Assembly: GCA_029061255.1 (NCBI GenBank)
Contig: JAIDSL010000204.1
Coordinates: 5,456-43,287 of the forward strand
Length of the DNA: 37,832 bases
Source of the DNA: Muribaculaceae bacterium
GTDB taxonomy: Bacteria; Bacteroidota; Bacteroidia; Bacteroidales; Muribaculaceae
Direction: 5' to 3'
The notes under the pieces are model-generated. The model saw nothing but the letters and a program-made list of their open reading frames with translations. It was not told the origin of the DNA and made no database searches. Position 1 is the stretch's first letter; each line of letters starts with the position of its first letter. The position numbers and the translations under genes are program-made. This document shows, piece by piece, positions 8,427 through 17,578 of the stretch.

Positions 8427-10187
8427 TTACGAAAATTCAATTTCCATTTTCTCTCCGGTGGATATGTTTTCAGCAGTCCCTTTGTCATATTGGCTGAAAA
8501 TGGATGTGGGATATATCTCCCAGGCACGAGTGCCTTTTGGAGTGCCGCTGACACGCACTCTCTTTTTCCCTCCGGCAGGATGTATCTCCAGTTCCGGGGT
8601 GAAATGATCGGCTTTGACATATCTCACTTCTCCGGTGAAGAGACGCGAAAGCATAGACTGCGACCTCTTCCTTGACGAGAATACCACCTTACGAGCCCCT
8701 TTTATTTTCTTAGTGGCATAATATGAACCGGGTCCTGCAAGTTCCACTTTGCCCATTTTTATGACGGGAAAGAAAATTCTCTTTAAGACGATAAGCCAAA
8801 GTATGAGAAGGGCAGCGAGTGTGATGCCAATCCAGAAAAGGAGTGTCTTTAGAGGATTCCAGCCTATACTGTAGCGGGTGCGTAGGGATGTGCCCTCATA
8901 TTGCGCGATTGGCACTCCATTGACCATGTCTATTCCAGTATGAGCCTCAGGAAGAAGATGGAAATATCGTTTGCCCGTTGCTGCATCATTAGCGAAGGCT
9001 ACCTTAAGGATGGCATGCTCGCCGGGAGATATCGTGATAATGTCGCCATCTGCAATTTTTACGCCATTGAACCATGCCTGAAAATCGGAATTTTCTCCCT
9101 TAAACTTCAAACGGATTGCACTATTGTCAAGTTGATTGTCAAATACAGGACTTAGATCCCATTCCACTTGGCTGTCAGGGGCTGCCTCGCTCCATAGAAA
9201 AGCATCGTGCCATTGCGATCCATTGGCTTTAATTTCATCCTTACCTTGAGCAAGAGTGAGGCGTGATGGAATGCCATCAGACACGTGCACACTAATTTGA
9301 GGATTTGCTATAAAAAAGCGTGAATCCGAACATTGTATAGTGACCGGGAACACATACTCTTCCCCTTGTAGCTTTCGATGTAGCAACTGCTCATCGTATC
9401 CATTCCTGGCAGAAACAGATAGTAGGATTTTCCCTTCCGATGCTTTGTTTCCTGCCAACGACACATTGAAAAGAGAGTCGCCGGATGCGACTGTCAGTGG
9501 ATAGTCACCGGGGAGACTGAACATGATTTCCCTGTGCTCACCGAGTTCCCCAAGACTCGTATACACATCGGAGGAGATGTCGGCTATCTGAGGGATTACC
9601 TTGCCTTGGCATTGCACGATGAAAGCATCCGGACAGGCATCGATGGCATGGCGTATCACCGGGTTAACCACTCCTTCGGTGAGAGCTACGTAGAAAAGTC
9701 GGCAATTACGGTGATTTGCACACCACTCCGAGATAGTCTGAGCCACTTTCTCAGGAGAATCCCCGGAGTTGGGCATGCCGTCGGTCAGAAGATACACCTT
9801 GTTTTCCATATTAGGATCTACACAGCGGAATCCTTCTTTAAGTACATCGCTGATATGGGTGTATTTAGCCTGCGCGATATATTGGTCGAATGCTTTTGTT
9901 ATCTCTTTTTTCTTTCCCTTGTAGTCTGATGAAGAAAACTTGAAGATTTCATATGGTTCGTTGCCGAATGGTATCACGAGAAACTGAGATCCTGGAATGG
10001 TAGCCTGAGTGGTTATGGTGGCATCCAGTGCCGCTTGGGCAGGTTGCCACAGGCCATTGCTCTTCATCGACCCGGTGCAGTCGAAAAGATAGATATTGTT
10101 TTTCTCACGCTGGGCATTCATGACTGCCCATACGTTGCCTACAATAATTGCTAAAATCATATATTTCAAGAAAGAAAACCTTTTCAT
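8427..10187 (-). CDS. VWA-domain protein, exported N-terminus with a single C-terminal membrane anchor
   Basis: A 586-residue protein. Residues 1-25 form a Sec-type signal (hydrophobic core, ending NA before Q26). A von Willebrand A domain follows directly, with an apparently complete metal-binding MIDAS: DCTGS at 36-40, Thr110 and the LLTDG aspartate at 136. The middle (about 210-440) is beta-rich and may be immunoglobulin-like. A transmembrane helix at about 448-470 is followed by basic residues and a cytoplasmic tail of about 110 residues. The VWA domain therefore lies outside the membrane and the tail inside, where it could contact the tubulin-like protein encoded 36 bp downstream. It is the first gene after the hairpin at 10312-10344 and so probably starts the second transcription unit. 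Confidence 0.85.
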   Translation of the reverse strand: MKRFSFLKYMILAIIVGNVWAVMNAQREKNNIYLFDCTGSMKSNGLWQPAQAALDATITTQATIPGSQFLVIPFGNEPYEIFKFSSSDYKGKKKEITKAFDQYIAQAKYTHISDVLKEGFRCVDPNMENKVYLLTDGMPNSGDSPEKVAQTISEWCANHRNCRLFYVALTEGVVNPVIRHAIDACPDAFIVQCQGKVIPQIADISSDVYTSLGELGEHREIMFSLPGDYPLTVASGDSLFNVSLAGNKASEGKILLSVSARNGYDEQLLHRKLQGEEYVFPVTIQCSDSRFFIANPQISVHVSDGIPSRLTLAQGKDEIKANGSQWHDAFLWSEAAPDSQVEWDLSPVFDNQLDNSAIRLKFKGENSDFQAWFNGVKIADGDIITISPGEHAILKVAFANDAATGKRYFHLLPEAHTGIDMVNGVPIAQYEGTSLRTRYSIGWNPLKTLLFWIGITLAALLILWLIVLKRIFFPVIKMGKVELAGPGSYYATKKIKGARKVVFSSRKRSQSMLSRLFTGEVRYVKADHFTPELEIHPAGGKKRVRVSGTPKGTRAWEIYPTSIFSQYDKGTAENISTGEKMEIEFS

Positions 10188-10216
10188 GTCGTCAGAATAT
10201 CAGTTGCCAATAAACG

Positions 10217-10239
10217 AATGAAGTTTAAAAAACTTCATT
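10217..10239. promoter_or_regulatory. Perfect inverted repeat upstream of the VWA gene
   Basis: AATGAAGTTT at 10217-10226 and AAACTTCATT at 10230-10239 form a perfect 10-bp inverted repeat with a 3-bp centre. It lies 30 bp upstream of the VWA start codon. It could be an operator or a hairpin in the mRNA leader. I found no full TAnnTTTG promoter box in this gap. Confidence 0.4.
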
Positions 10240-10311
10240 TCGTAAAGTTACAAATAATTTTCCGAAAAACCACGCTTTTATGACAATTTTTAGCAAACCA
10301 CTTAATATTAA

Positions 10312-10344
10312 AATGAAATACGCGAAATCTTCGCGTATTTCATT
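10312..10344 (-). terminator. Intrinsic terminator inside the nine-gene cluster
   Basis: AATGAAATACGCGAA (10312-10326) and TTCGCGTATTTCATT (10330-10344) form a perfect 15-bp stem with a 3-base loop. It starts 16 bp after the stop of the beta-helix gene. On the minus strand the stem is followed by TTTTAATATT. It would split the cluster into a six-gene upstream unit and a three-gene downstream unit, or allow partial read-through. Confidence 0.75.
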
Positions 10345-10360
10345 GAGTAGTCGAAATATC

Positions 10361-11335
10361 TCAGCGTGCAATATCCTCAAGAGAGAATTTGCCGTCGATT
10401 TCCTTAGGTTCTTTTTTCCCTGAAAGGAGATCAAACATAAAGTCGCGAATGGCTACGGGTTCGAGCTTGGCGAGGTGTCCTTCCGAGTCGTTGCCAAGGT
10501 CGTAGGTCTTCAGAAGTTGGGGCCCGAGAGAAGCTGCCGTCAGTAGGAAGTGGTTTTGGAAGCGATCAGTATCTATCAGATCGGCTGCCAATACTTTTCC
10601 AACTACGGTGAATGAGCGCAGGGATCTTTGGCGTCCCTCTTCTACAAGAGTGGATTTTACTTCATCTGTCTCCAGATCCATAGGTATCCTTCCGGAGAAA
10701 TTGTCTTCCGGCATTCCACGGAATAGTGCACCAAGATCTGCGAGCGAAAGGTTGAAAAGACGCGTGCCGGGAGCTATATTTGGTTTTTCTATTGTGAATG
10801 CTGAAGGGAGTAGCAACTGAATGGTGCCGTTGAGATTGACACGAGGAGTATTGAATGTGCCAATGATACAATTGTTGAGAGTCGCTTCCTGGGTGGCGAA
10901 TATACCACCGATTACGACACAGTTTTCGAGAGTAATATCATCGGCATATATGCTGCCCGCTACATAAGAGTTTTGGAGAGTGACAGACTTGCCGTTGATG
11001 TCGGAACAAAACATGGGGCGGCATCCCGCAGCTCTCGAAGTGACGGAATTGGCTGAGCCTACTGCTTTCATAAAAGATACGTCGCCTTTGACATCAGAGG
11101 ATATGTATAGTTCCTTCTGAGCAAAGACAGCTCCACGTACAGTCACATCGCCACCGCGCACTTGGATTGTGTTTCCGAAAATGGCACCTTCCACTTCGGT
11201 GTTGCTGTTGAGAATAACGTTGCGGGTGAGTTCTGATATTTTCTGAGGAAGAATGGCACCGCGCACGAGATTGTCTTGAAGAATAATCTCTGTGGAGTCA
11301 AACCGGATTTCCTTAAGTTCTTTTTTATTGCTCAT
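10361..11335 (-). CDS. Beta-helix (bactofilin/polymer-forming-like) protein
   Basis: A 324-residue protein. Residues about 15-175 show a regular pattern of short strands with glycines, such as VRGAIL, VEGAIF, VRGAVF, VAGSIY and VIGGIF, typical of a right-handed beta-helix of the bactofilin or polymer-forming cytoskeletal type. The C-terminal 140 residues are mixed and unassigned. There is no signal peptide or membrane helix, so it is probably cytosolic. In this cluster it may form a filament or scaffold alongside the tubulin-like GTPase. The bactofilin assignment rests on the repeat pattern only; a pentapeptide-like or other beta-solenoid fold is possible. Confidence 0.65.
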   Translation of the reverse strand: MSNKKELKEIRFDSTEIILQDNLVRGAILPQKISELTRNVILNSNTEVEGAIFGNTIQVRGGDVTVRGAVFAQKELYISSDVKGDVSFMKAVGSANSVTSRAAGCRPMFCSDINGKSVTLQNSYVAGSIYADDITLENCVVIGGIFATQEATLNNCIIGTFNTPRVNLNGTIQLLLPSAFTIEKPNIAPGTRLFNLSLADLGALFRGMPEDNFSGRIPMDLETDEVKSTLVEEGRQRSLRSFTVVGKVLAADLIDTDRFQNHFLLTAASLGPQLLKTYDLGNDSEGHLAKLEPVAIRDFMFDLLSGKKEPKEIDGKFSLEDIAR

Positions 11336-11349
11336 TATAGTGAGGTTAT

Positions 11350-12384
11350 TTATTTGCCGGGGGCGGCAGTTTTTGATAGATTGAAAAGTCGTGCCGTCAA
11401 GTCGGCGACACGTCGGTCGTGGATGCTATCAGATTCCTGATGTAGCAGAGCGATTCTTTGGTTGAAATAGTCGTTTATATTGCGTCGGTCTTCATCTGAA
11501 ATATTCCCATTCCACCCCTTACTGTCAATTCCTTCGTTTAATTTATCTTTGGGTATATTTACAAGAAGAGGGGATATGAACATTTCCCGATTTACGCTAC
11601 CTTTTTCACCGGATGTCTCTATCACACAGTAGGGAGTGCTGAGTGGTGCCGATTCTCCAATAGGAAGCAGACCCTTTCTGATCACCTCATCAGTGGCGTG
11701 CTGCACTTCCAGAAATCTCTTTCCTTTTTCTATAGCTTCGACCGCCTGCCTCTTGGCAAGGTTGGCAGCTAATATGGAATGAACATGGGCGTTCTCTCCG
11801 GCAGTGACCGAAACAATGGCAGCTGCATCTTCGTTGCCGGTATGAGACCCGATTTTGTCAAGTGTGCGAGTGGCTTGAAATACGGGCTCATCTATAGAAT
11901 AGATGCGATTTTCAAGTTCGGTGTTCAGATCGGTGAAGATCTTTATGTATCTATCGGCTATTCGGTGATAGTCGCTACCCATCTGCTTTTGCTTCTCCCG
12001 GCATCGTTCAGCAAGTTTATTGAGTTGCAATAGAAGTGCTTCTGCATTGATTTTAAGCTGTGTGATCTGCTGCGAGATATCAGATCTTACGGTCTTGAAG
12101 AAGCCGGCTACAATAGTGTCGCCAATCTTGCGGGAGGCTTTGTCGATAGCTCCAAGTTGTGCAGCCTCAGTTGCTACGACAGATCCGGTCAGAAGGTCTA
12201 CGCCATTCTTCATGCCGTCTACCGCTGCATCGAAAGGATCAGTGTCGACTGTAACGTCGAAATGAACAGTCTCGCTCGCACTTCCGGAATATGATACCGA
12301 ACCTCCATGCTCAGATGCAGGATAAGATACGGATCCTGAGTATCTGATAGTGACTGATCTTGAGAAACGTCTTGTATAACTCAT
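11350..12384 (-). CDS. Helical protein, paralogue of the upstream neighbour
   Basis: A 344-residue protein of no family I recognise. The N-terminus is Ser/Tyr/Gly-rich with basic residues (about 1-38). From about 44 it aligns with the gene just upstream (12406-13329): shared features include an ISQ motif, A.LL.LN, QM..DY, RY.KIF..LN and RI..ID.P over about 130 residues, and a similar C-terminal layout with NDYFNQ against NYFSQ. It is mainly alpha-helical with no signal peptide or membrane helix. Genes 4 and 5 of the cluster are therefore a tandem duplication that has diverged strongly, perhaps the two subunits of a hetero-oligomer. Confidence 0.75.
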   Translation of the reverse strand: MSYTRRFSRSVTIRYSGSVSYPASEHGGSVSYSGSASETVHFDVTVDTDPFDAAVDGMKNGVDLLTGSVVATEAAQLGAIDKASRKIGDTIVAGFFKTVRSDISQQITQLKINAEALLLQLNKLAERCREKQKQMGSDYHRIADRYIKIFTDLNTELENRIYSIDEPVFQATRTLDKIGSHTGNEDAAAIVSVTAGENAHVHSILAANLAKRQAVEAIEKGKRFLEVQHATDEVIRKGLLPIGESAPLSTPYCVIETSGEKGSVNREMFISPLLVNIPKDKLNEGIDSKGWNGNISDEDRRNINDYFNQRIALLHQESDSIHDRRVADLTARLFNLSKTAAPGK

Positions 12385-12405
12385 AGTAGGATAATTTAAT
12401 GGTTA

Positions 12406-13329
12406 TTATAACGTTTCGAAAATATTTTTGCCGAACATTTCAAGCATTGTGTCTCGTTGTCTTTGTGGAAGTCCGGAAGATGCCACCATCTGGCTGAAAT
12501 AGTTGGCTATTTCAGGGTCTATCTCCTCCGGCTTTTTCCAAGCCATCGAATCTTCCCGGCAGGATGTCGCGATACGGGTTTCTATAGTCTGGCGCGCATC
12601 TTTGCTGAGCCCTATTTCTGAGATATTGATTGTGGTCTGGATATTTCCATTGGCATCAATATTGCTTTGGGCAATGCATACAGGAACGAAGACGGTGTCA
12701 ATGTCGTCGGAGATAGAACGGTGCAGAAGGATGCGGTCGGTAATTGCCTTCAGGCGATTTGAATCTGCGATAAAACTTTCAATAGACTCAATCGCCCTTG
12801 ATGCCCTGTATTTAAGATTAGATGAGGCTACAGCTTGAGAGGTCCGGATGGTTTCAGATTGTCCAATTGGGACAGTAGAAATTAGTTGGTTGCCTCTATT
12901 AGTGACCTTATCGGCCTCAGTTGTGGCGAAATTGAGAATGGGCCGGTCGATTTCAGTGATGCGATGGCGGAGATTTCGATTAAGAGAGTTGAATATCTTC
13001 AGATATCTTCCGGATAACATCTGATAGTCGCGTTCCATGCGTTGTCGTATTGCTGCCAGCTGCTTACGTTGCTGGTTGAGTCTAAGAAGATGGGCATCGA
13101 CCTTGCTTTGTAATGAAGCCATCTTCTGGGATATTTGAGAGTGGATCAAGGCATAAAAACCCTGATTGACTTTCTTGCATACATGATCGGCCCCATCTGC
13201 CTGGGCCTTTATCACTGCAGCCTGCATGCCAACCACGGCCGTAGTGGTGGCATTGACATGTTTCTTTACCGAGTCGATTTCCCGGGCCATCTCAGTGGTG
13301 TCGACCAGACAGTCAAATTGATGTGACAT
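12406..13329 (-). CDS. Helical protein, paralogue of the downstream neighbour
   Basis: A 307-residue protein of unknown family and paralogue of the 344-residue protein 21 bp downstream. It lacks that protein's Ser/Tyr-rich N-terminal extension. The conserved core (about 45-165) is predicted helical, with a heptad-like run around SQISQKMASL to RYLKIFNSLN. There is no membrane segment. Tight spacing on both sides (20 and 21 bp) supports co-transcription with the whole upstream unit. Confidence 0.75.
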   Translation of the reverse strand: MSHQFDCLVDTTEMAREIDSVKKHVNATTTAVVGMQAAVIKAQADGADHVCKKVNQGFYALIHSQISQKMASLQSKVDAHLLRLNQQRKQLAAIRQRMERDYQMLSGRYLKIFNSLNRNLRHRITEIDRPILNFATTEADKVTNRGNQLISTVPIGQSETIRTSQAVASSNLKYRASRAIESIESFIADSNRLKAITDRILLHRSISDDIDTVFVPVCIAQSNIDANGNIQTTINISEIGLSKDARQTIETRIATSCREDSMAWKKPEEIDPEIANYFSQMVASSGLPQRQRDTMLEMFGKNIFETL

Positions 13330-13349
13330 ATTATGATGCTTTAGTGATA

Positions 13350-15269
13350 TTAATTACTCTCTTCTCCGTCATTACCGGATGTCGGATATTCTGAAGGATT
13401 GGATTCTGTAGACTCAGATGTAGAGGCCTCAGAAGTTGAGGAAGGAGAATCTATGGACTCAAGGGCGGCTTTGACCATCGCAGGGAGATTGAGGGAGAAA
13501 TGCTCGTATGCAATGTCGCTGACGTGTGGCTGAGGGGGTATTTCTGAATCTTTGGCAAGTTTTGGATTGACTGCGGCAAGGGTCTTGCGTCGATCATCCA
13601 TCTTGTGGATTTCCGAAGCGGCGACAGCCACTGAATTAGAGTATCCGTCGCGAAGTTTTGCATCATAATACTCTACATATCCGAATTTGGCAGCCTTCAG
13701 CTCGATATCTTCTTTCAGCCGCTCGATATATTCTTCAAATTCGTTTTGGCATTTCTGGAATTCTTTACTTTGGAGTTCGAATGCGGCAAGCGAGTCAGCA
13801 GAATTATCTATTGCATTGACTACAGTGGCATCAAGATTGCCATCTGAAGCCTGCATCTGAGTCTCAGTCTTCTGTAGGGCAAGCAAATTATTGTAGGCAC
13901 TGACATACTCCGTCAGAGTGCCTTGCATGAGATTTATAATGTCGGCACTTTCTGCCCTGTTGGCTCGATAGAAAGCATCCGTATCCTGATGCCATTTGTT
14001 GAGATAACTTATCTTCTGGTCTTTAATATGATTATAGATTTTGAGGCGTTCGATACGGTTTTCTTGCATGAGATTTTGTACCATCGGAGCTACGATTTCC
14101 TCATACATTTGATGCACACCGAAAGGCTGGACGGTCTGAGATCCATCCTCTGCCGTCCATGTTCCCGACATCGGATTGAATTTTACCCTTGATGACTGGC
14201 GGAGTTGGAAGGGTTCATAACCTTGTACATTATCGGCGTAATTGAATTTTTCCTGGCGTATCCTTTCGATTTCTTCTGATTCCAGATCGGGAGAATAATG
14301 ATTGTATGGAGCTTTTAAAATTTGGTAGAGAAGGCGGTTCGAATCGAGCACAACCTTATCTACTGAAGCCACTTTCATTCTTGCTACAGTTTGAACGGAA
14401 CTTCCGATAGATTGCATCAGCCCTTTGAGAATTTCTTCAAATTGGGTGGTCTCGTTGGATAAGGAATTCTTCAATTCATTGATTTCTCGAAATTTCTCTA
14501 TGCCAGGGGAATAAATAGCATTGTCGAATACCTTTACGGATGGAGCATCTTTGGGTGGTGTGGTAGTGGCAAATTCATCGAGCTGTGGAAGATATCCCGA
14601 ATCCTGAAGTACAAGAGGCAACGATACGGAGACAGTCTCAAGATCGTCCATACAGAATGCTACTGTGCGAAGTGAGCGCTCGAGAGCCCCAAGATAATCG
14701 TTTTCCTTAATTTCTTGGATTGAACGGGAATAATCATCAGTAGCTACTGTCTCCACCTCTTCTGATGTTTCTACTATAGGCGCTTCCTTAGCAAGATGAT
14801 TGAGGGAATGAATAGTCTGAATAAGCAATGGGTTCTGACGTGAGATGGAAAGGGATATATCAGAGTCCGGCACTGCATTGGTGAAGTCGACTATAAAGCT
14901 CTTGTCCTGATACTTCACCTGCTCTGCTACTGGAACATATGCAACTCCTAACCTTGTGACTTTGTAGTCGCGGAATATTTTTTTATGTTCATCGTTGAAG
15001 ACTTCGATCCTTTCATCAATTTCCGCTATCTTTTTCTGGAGATTGCTCTTGATGATAAAATACGGGAAAATAAGAAGAAAGAGCCAGACCCAGGCTTTGG
15101 ATAGCTTCTCTTCCAATTCCTCTTTCTCCTGATTGAGATTTTTGATTTCACTCTCAATTCGTTCCTCTTCTTTCACTATGCGCTCGGCAGCCTGATAGTA
15201 ATAGTTAAAGAGAATTTTTGCTTGGTCCTGCCATATGTTGGCAGAATCAGCGAAAATTTTTCCGTCCAT
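13350..15269 (-). CDS. Membrane-anchored coiled-coil protein of unknown function
   Basis: A 639-residue protein. Residues about 25-56 are strongly charged and heptad-like. A hydrophobic stretch at about 58-75 (WVWLFLLIFPYFII) looks like a single membrane anchor or re-entrant segment, followed by another charged helix (77-95). The rest is mostly acidic and helical with long coiled-coil-like parts (about 270-300 and 500-545). The last 40 residues are rich in Ser, Glu and Thr and probably disordered. There is no catalytic motif I recognise. It may be a structural linker between the membrane and other cluster proteins. Confidence 0.75.
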   Translation of the reverse strand: MDGKIFADSANIWQDQAKILFNYYYQAAERIVKEEERIESEIKNLNQEKEELEEKLSKAWVWLFLLIFPYFIIKSNLQKKIAEIDERIEVFNDEHKKIFRDYKVTRLGVAYVPVAEQVKYQDKSFIVDFTNAVPDSDISLSISRQNPLLIQTIHSLNHLAKEAPIVETSEEVETVATDDYSRSIQEIKENDYLGALERSLRTVAFCMDDLETVSVSLPLVLQDSGYLPQLDEFATTTPPKDAPSVKVFDNAIYSPGIEKFREINELKNSLSNETTQFEEILKGLMQSIGSSVQTVARMKVASVDKVVLDSNRLLYQILKAPYNHYSPDLESEEIERIRQEKFNYADNVQGYEPFQLRQSSRVKFNPMSGTWTAEDGSQTVQPFGVHQMYEEIVAPMVQNLMQENRIERLKIYNHIKDQKISYLNKWHQDTDAFYRANRAESADIINLMQGTLTEYVSAYNNLLALQKTETQMQASDGNLDATVVNAIDNSADSLAAFELQSKEFQKCQNEFEEYIERLKEDIELKAAKFGYVEYYDAKLRDGYSNSVAVAASEIHKMDDRRKTLAAVNPKLAKDSEIPPQPHVSDIAYEHFSLNLPAMVKAALESIDSPSSTSEASTSESTESNPSEYPTSGNDGEESN

Positions 15270-15300
15270 TGTTCTTAGTTTTTATAGTTTGCTAGTTTGG

Positions 15301-16029
15301 TTAATTCCTTAAATTGCGTCGTCGTTTCATGTCTTGCTCCAATCGGGATAATTGTCGGGAGATCATATCACGATTCATTTCATAGTCGCGCAGAGCCACT
15401 TCAATAATATCGCAATCTCTTATTATGGCCTTATCTGCCTCAGATGCTTCTGACGTGGAAGAGGGGGATATATATCTGGTGTCGGCTGCTATATCTCTTA
15501 TTCTTCCGGTAATATCAGCTGGAATTAGGGGAGTCTCTTCAGTAGTTGCAAGCAAACTTGTCACTGCAGCTTTTATGTTCGCTTTGCCTTTTTTCTCTGC
15601 ACTCTGCTCCGAATAAACTTCTTGTGATTTGTTCATACTTGCCCTTGAGGCAACAATGCCTCCGATGTAGAACAAGAGAATTGCACTTTGAATTGTGGCC
15701 TGAATGCCAAAGCTCAAAGGATGAGACATGCTTTGCCATGAATAGATGATATTTCCAATTAAAAAAAGGAATGCGAGGGCGGCATACCATCCGGTGGCTG
15801 TCCATTGAATACCAAGCCCGGCTACCTCCTTATGAGATTTATCGTCAAGATTGACAAAAGGAAAAAGCACATTGAGTATGAAGATTATGTTGATGACCGA
15901 CATCACGATGAAGTCAAGCCAGCGGATATCGCCAGTCAGAATGTCGGAAGGAATCAGAGAGAAGAAAACTACGGCCAATATTATTTCAGCAGCAGCGCCT
16001 AAGATGAGTGTGGAATATCTGATGTTCAT
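15301..16029 (-). CDS. Four-helix integral membrane protein of unknown function
   Basis: A 242-residue protein with four hydrophobic helices at about 7-26, 38-58, 77-97 and 107-127, in two hairpins. The C-terminal 110 residues are soluble and helical, ending in a basic run (RRRNLRN). I do not recognise a family. It is second in the cluster, 47 bp after the SPFH gene and 31 bp before the coiled-coil gene, so it is likely a membrane component of the same assembly. Confidence 0.75.
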   Translation of the reverse strand: MNIRYSTLILGAAAEIILAVVFFSLIPSDILTGDIRWLDFIVMSVINIIFILNVLFPFVNLDDKSHKEVAGLGIQWTATGWYAALAFLFLIGNIIYSWQSMSHPLSFGIQATIQSAILLFYIGGIVASRASMNKSQEVYSEQSAEKKGKANIKAAVTSLLATTEETPLIPADITGRIRDIAADTRYISPSSTSEASEADKAIIRDCDIIEVALRDYEMNRDMISRQLSRLEQDMKRRRNLRN

Positions 16030-16076
16030 ATGATAAGTAGTGGTGGGATTGGAAGAATTTTAATGTGGAAGGTTGA

Positions 16077-17351
16077 TTAGCGTTTGTTGCCACAGCGAGG
16101 GCAGAATTTGGCTGTAGGAGGAATAGACGATCCGCAACGTGTGCATCTGTTACTGTCTGAAATCACTGGCTGTCCACATCCCGGACAGAATGCACTTCCG
16201 GAAGGAATTTCGGTGTGGCAATGAGGGCATTTTGGTGCAGACCCGATGAGGGGAGTGCCACAGTTGACACATCTTCTTGCTTCTTCCGGATTGTCGGAGC
16301 CGCAATTGGGACATGGATTGTATTTATTGCCGCAGTTGGGGCAGAAACTCATGGAACTGGGAAACTTCTTTGCACACGCAGAGCAATATACCATCTTGAC
16401 TCCTCCTTGATATGGATGATTACCAAAGGAACCGGACGAAGGTTGACTTCCTCCGAAAGTAGGCTGGTGATACTCGGGATTCATTGCTGCTCCTCCCATG
16501 GCTCCCCCCATCCCATTCATCATATTGATAGCCATCAGCCCACCCAACAGCCCACCATTACCATTCATGCCATCTGAAAAACTATTCATGGCATTATTGG
16601 CGGTGTCAAACAACTGTTCTTGTTGCCAGGTATGGCCCGTTATAGACATTGAGCTTTGAGTGGCAATGGCATTCTTCACTTTGCGCCCATCTTCGGTTGT
16701 GGTGTCAATATCTACGTTTGACACATAAAACTTGGTTAGCTCAATCCCTTGGTCTTTCCAGAATTCATCAAGCTTTTCCCTAAGGAGATTTGAAAGTCCC
16801 TCAAGATGCGCTGAAATGGACTTATATCCAATATGATTGCTTATCATGAAGCTGACCAAGGCTGATTTTGCCTTGGTTGTGAATTCTCCCTCAAATTGGA
16901 GGGTTAGGTCACGCTGGGAAAACTCGTTGCGTGTGCCTACCATCTTGATAATGAATTTTTCCGGATCAGAGATGCGGATGCCGTATTGGCCGTCGATCAT
17001 CAGAGGAAGGTTTGTCTGATAGTCAGCATCGTGAATGGCAAGGTTCTTGATAAGCCAAGGAATAGAATATGTATCAACGAGATTGACAAACCAAACTTGA
17101 GCCAAATAAGGGTTTTTCCCTCCGAATGGTATGCCGAATAGTCTTCTTAGCACCGGTAGATTTTCTGTGTTGAGTGTGTGCTTCCCAGGCCCGAACTTCC
17201 CAATGAGCTCTCCTTTTGAGAACAGGAGTGCTACTTGCGATTCGTTTACGATCAGCTGAGTGTAGGTAGAGAGATTATTTTGTGGATATTTATAAGCATA
17301 AATGATTTCATTGCCCTGAGGGCTCCATGATACGCAATCAATAATGGCCAT
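16077..17351 (-). CDS. SPFH-domain protein with four C-terminal zinc ribbons
   Basis: A 424-residue protein and the first gene of the cluster. Residues about 25-245 match the SPFH/YdjI-type (virion core-like) layout: beta-rich N-terminus, GKFGPGKHTL, then helices with VSNVDIDTTTEDG. A Gly/Met/Asn-rich linker (about 255-315) leads to eight CxxC pairs from CSAC to CPRC, which make four zinc ribbons. Family members bind or organise membranes and often recruit partners through the ribbons. There is no signal peptide, so it is likely on the cytosolic membrane face. The start codon at 17349-17351 fits the alignment. A TAATTTTG box on the minus strand (17389-17396) lies about 40 bp upstream. Confidence 0.85.
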   Translation of the reverse strand: MAIIDCVSWSPQGNEIIYAYKYPQNNLSTYTQLIVNESQVALLFSKGELIGKFGPGKHTLNTENLPVLRRLFGIPFGGKNPYLAQVWFVNLVDTYSIPWLIKNLAIHDADYQTNLPLMIDGQYGIRISDPEKFIIKMVGTRNEFSQRDLTLQFEGEFTTKAKSALVSFMISNHIGYKSISAHLEGLSNLLREKLDEFWKDQGIELTKFYVSNVDIDTTTEDGRKVKNAIATQSSMSITGHTWQQEQLFDTANNAMNSFSDGMNGNGGLLGGLMAINMMNGMGGAMGGAAMNPEYHQPTFGGSQPSSGSFGNHPYQGGVKMVYCSACAKKFPSSMSFCPNCGNKYNPCPNCGSDNPEEARRCVNCGTPLIGSAPKCPHCHTEIPSGSAFCPGCGQPVISDSNRCTRCGSSIPPTAKFCPRCGNKR

Positions 17352-17388
17352 AGTATGAGAGTTTTGTTTATGATAAGAATGTGAAATT

Positions 17389-17396
17389 CAAAATTA
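17389..17396 (-). promoter_or_regulatory. Candidate -7 promoter box for the nine-gene cluster
   Basis: On the minus strand this reads TAATTTTG, a full match to the Bacteroidetes TAnnTTTG box. The start codon is about 38 bp downstream. I see no convincing TTTG -33 box at the right distance, so the call is tentative. Confidence 0.4.
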
Positions 17397-17578
17397 CACA
17401 AAAAATGGGATAGCTCATACTTTATTATATTAACAAATGTTAATTATGCTGTAGAACATATATGTTTTATAGCTTTTTAAATCTTTTTATTGAAGTTGTT
17501 TAGCCCTATCCCAATGTCTGGTAAGGACGCAAGGCTCCTAATACCGTTCAAATAAACATTGCCAGGAGGGCAATCATC

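Noticed and set aside
2313-17351. Prophage or secretion-system origin for the cluster
   Set aside because: No integrase, capsid, tail, portal or secretion ATPase is present.
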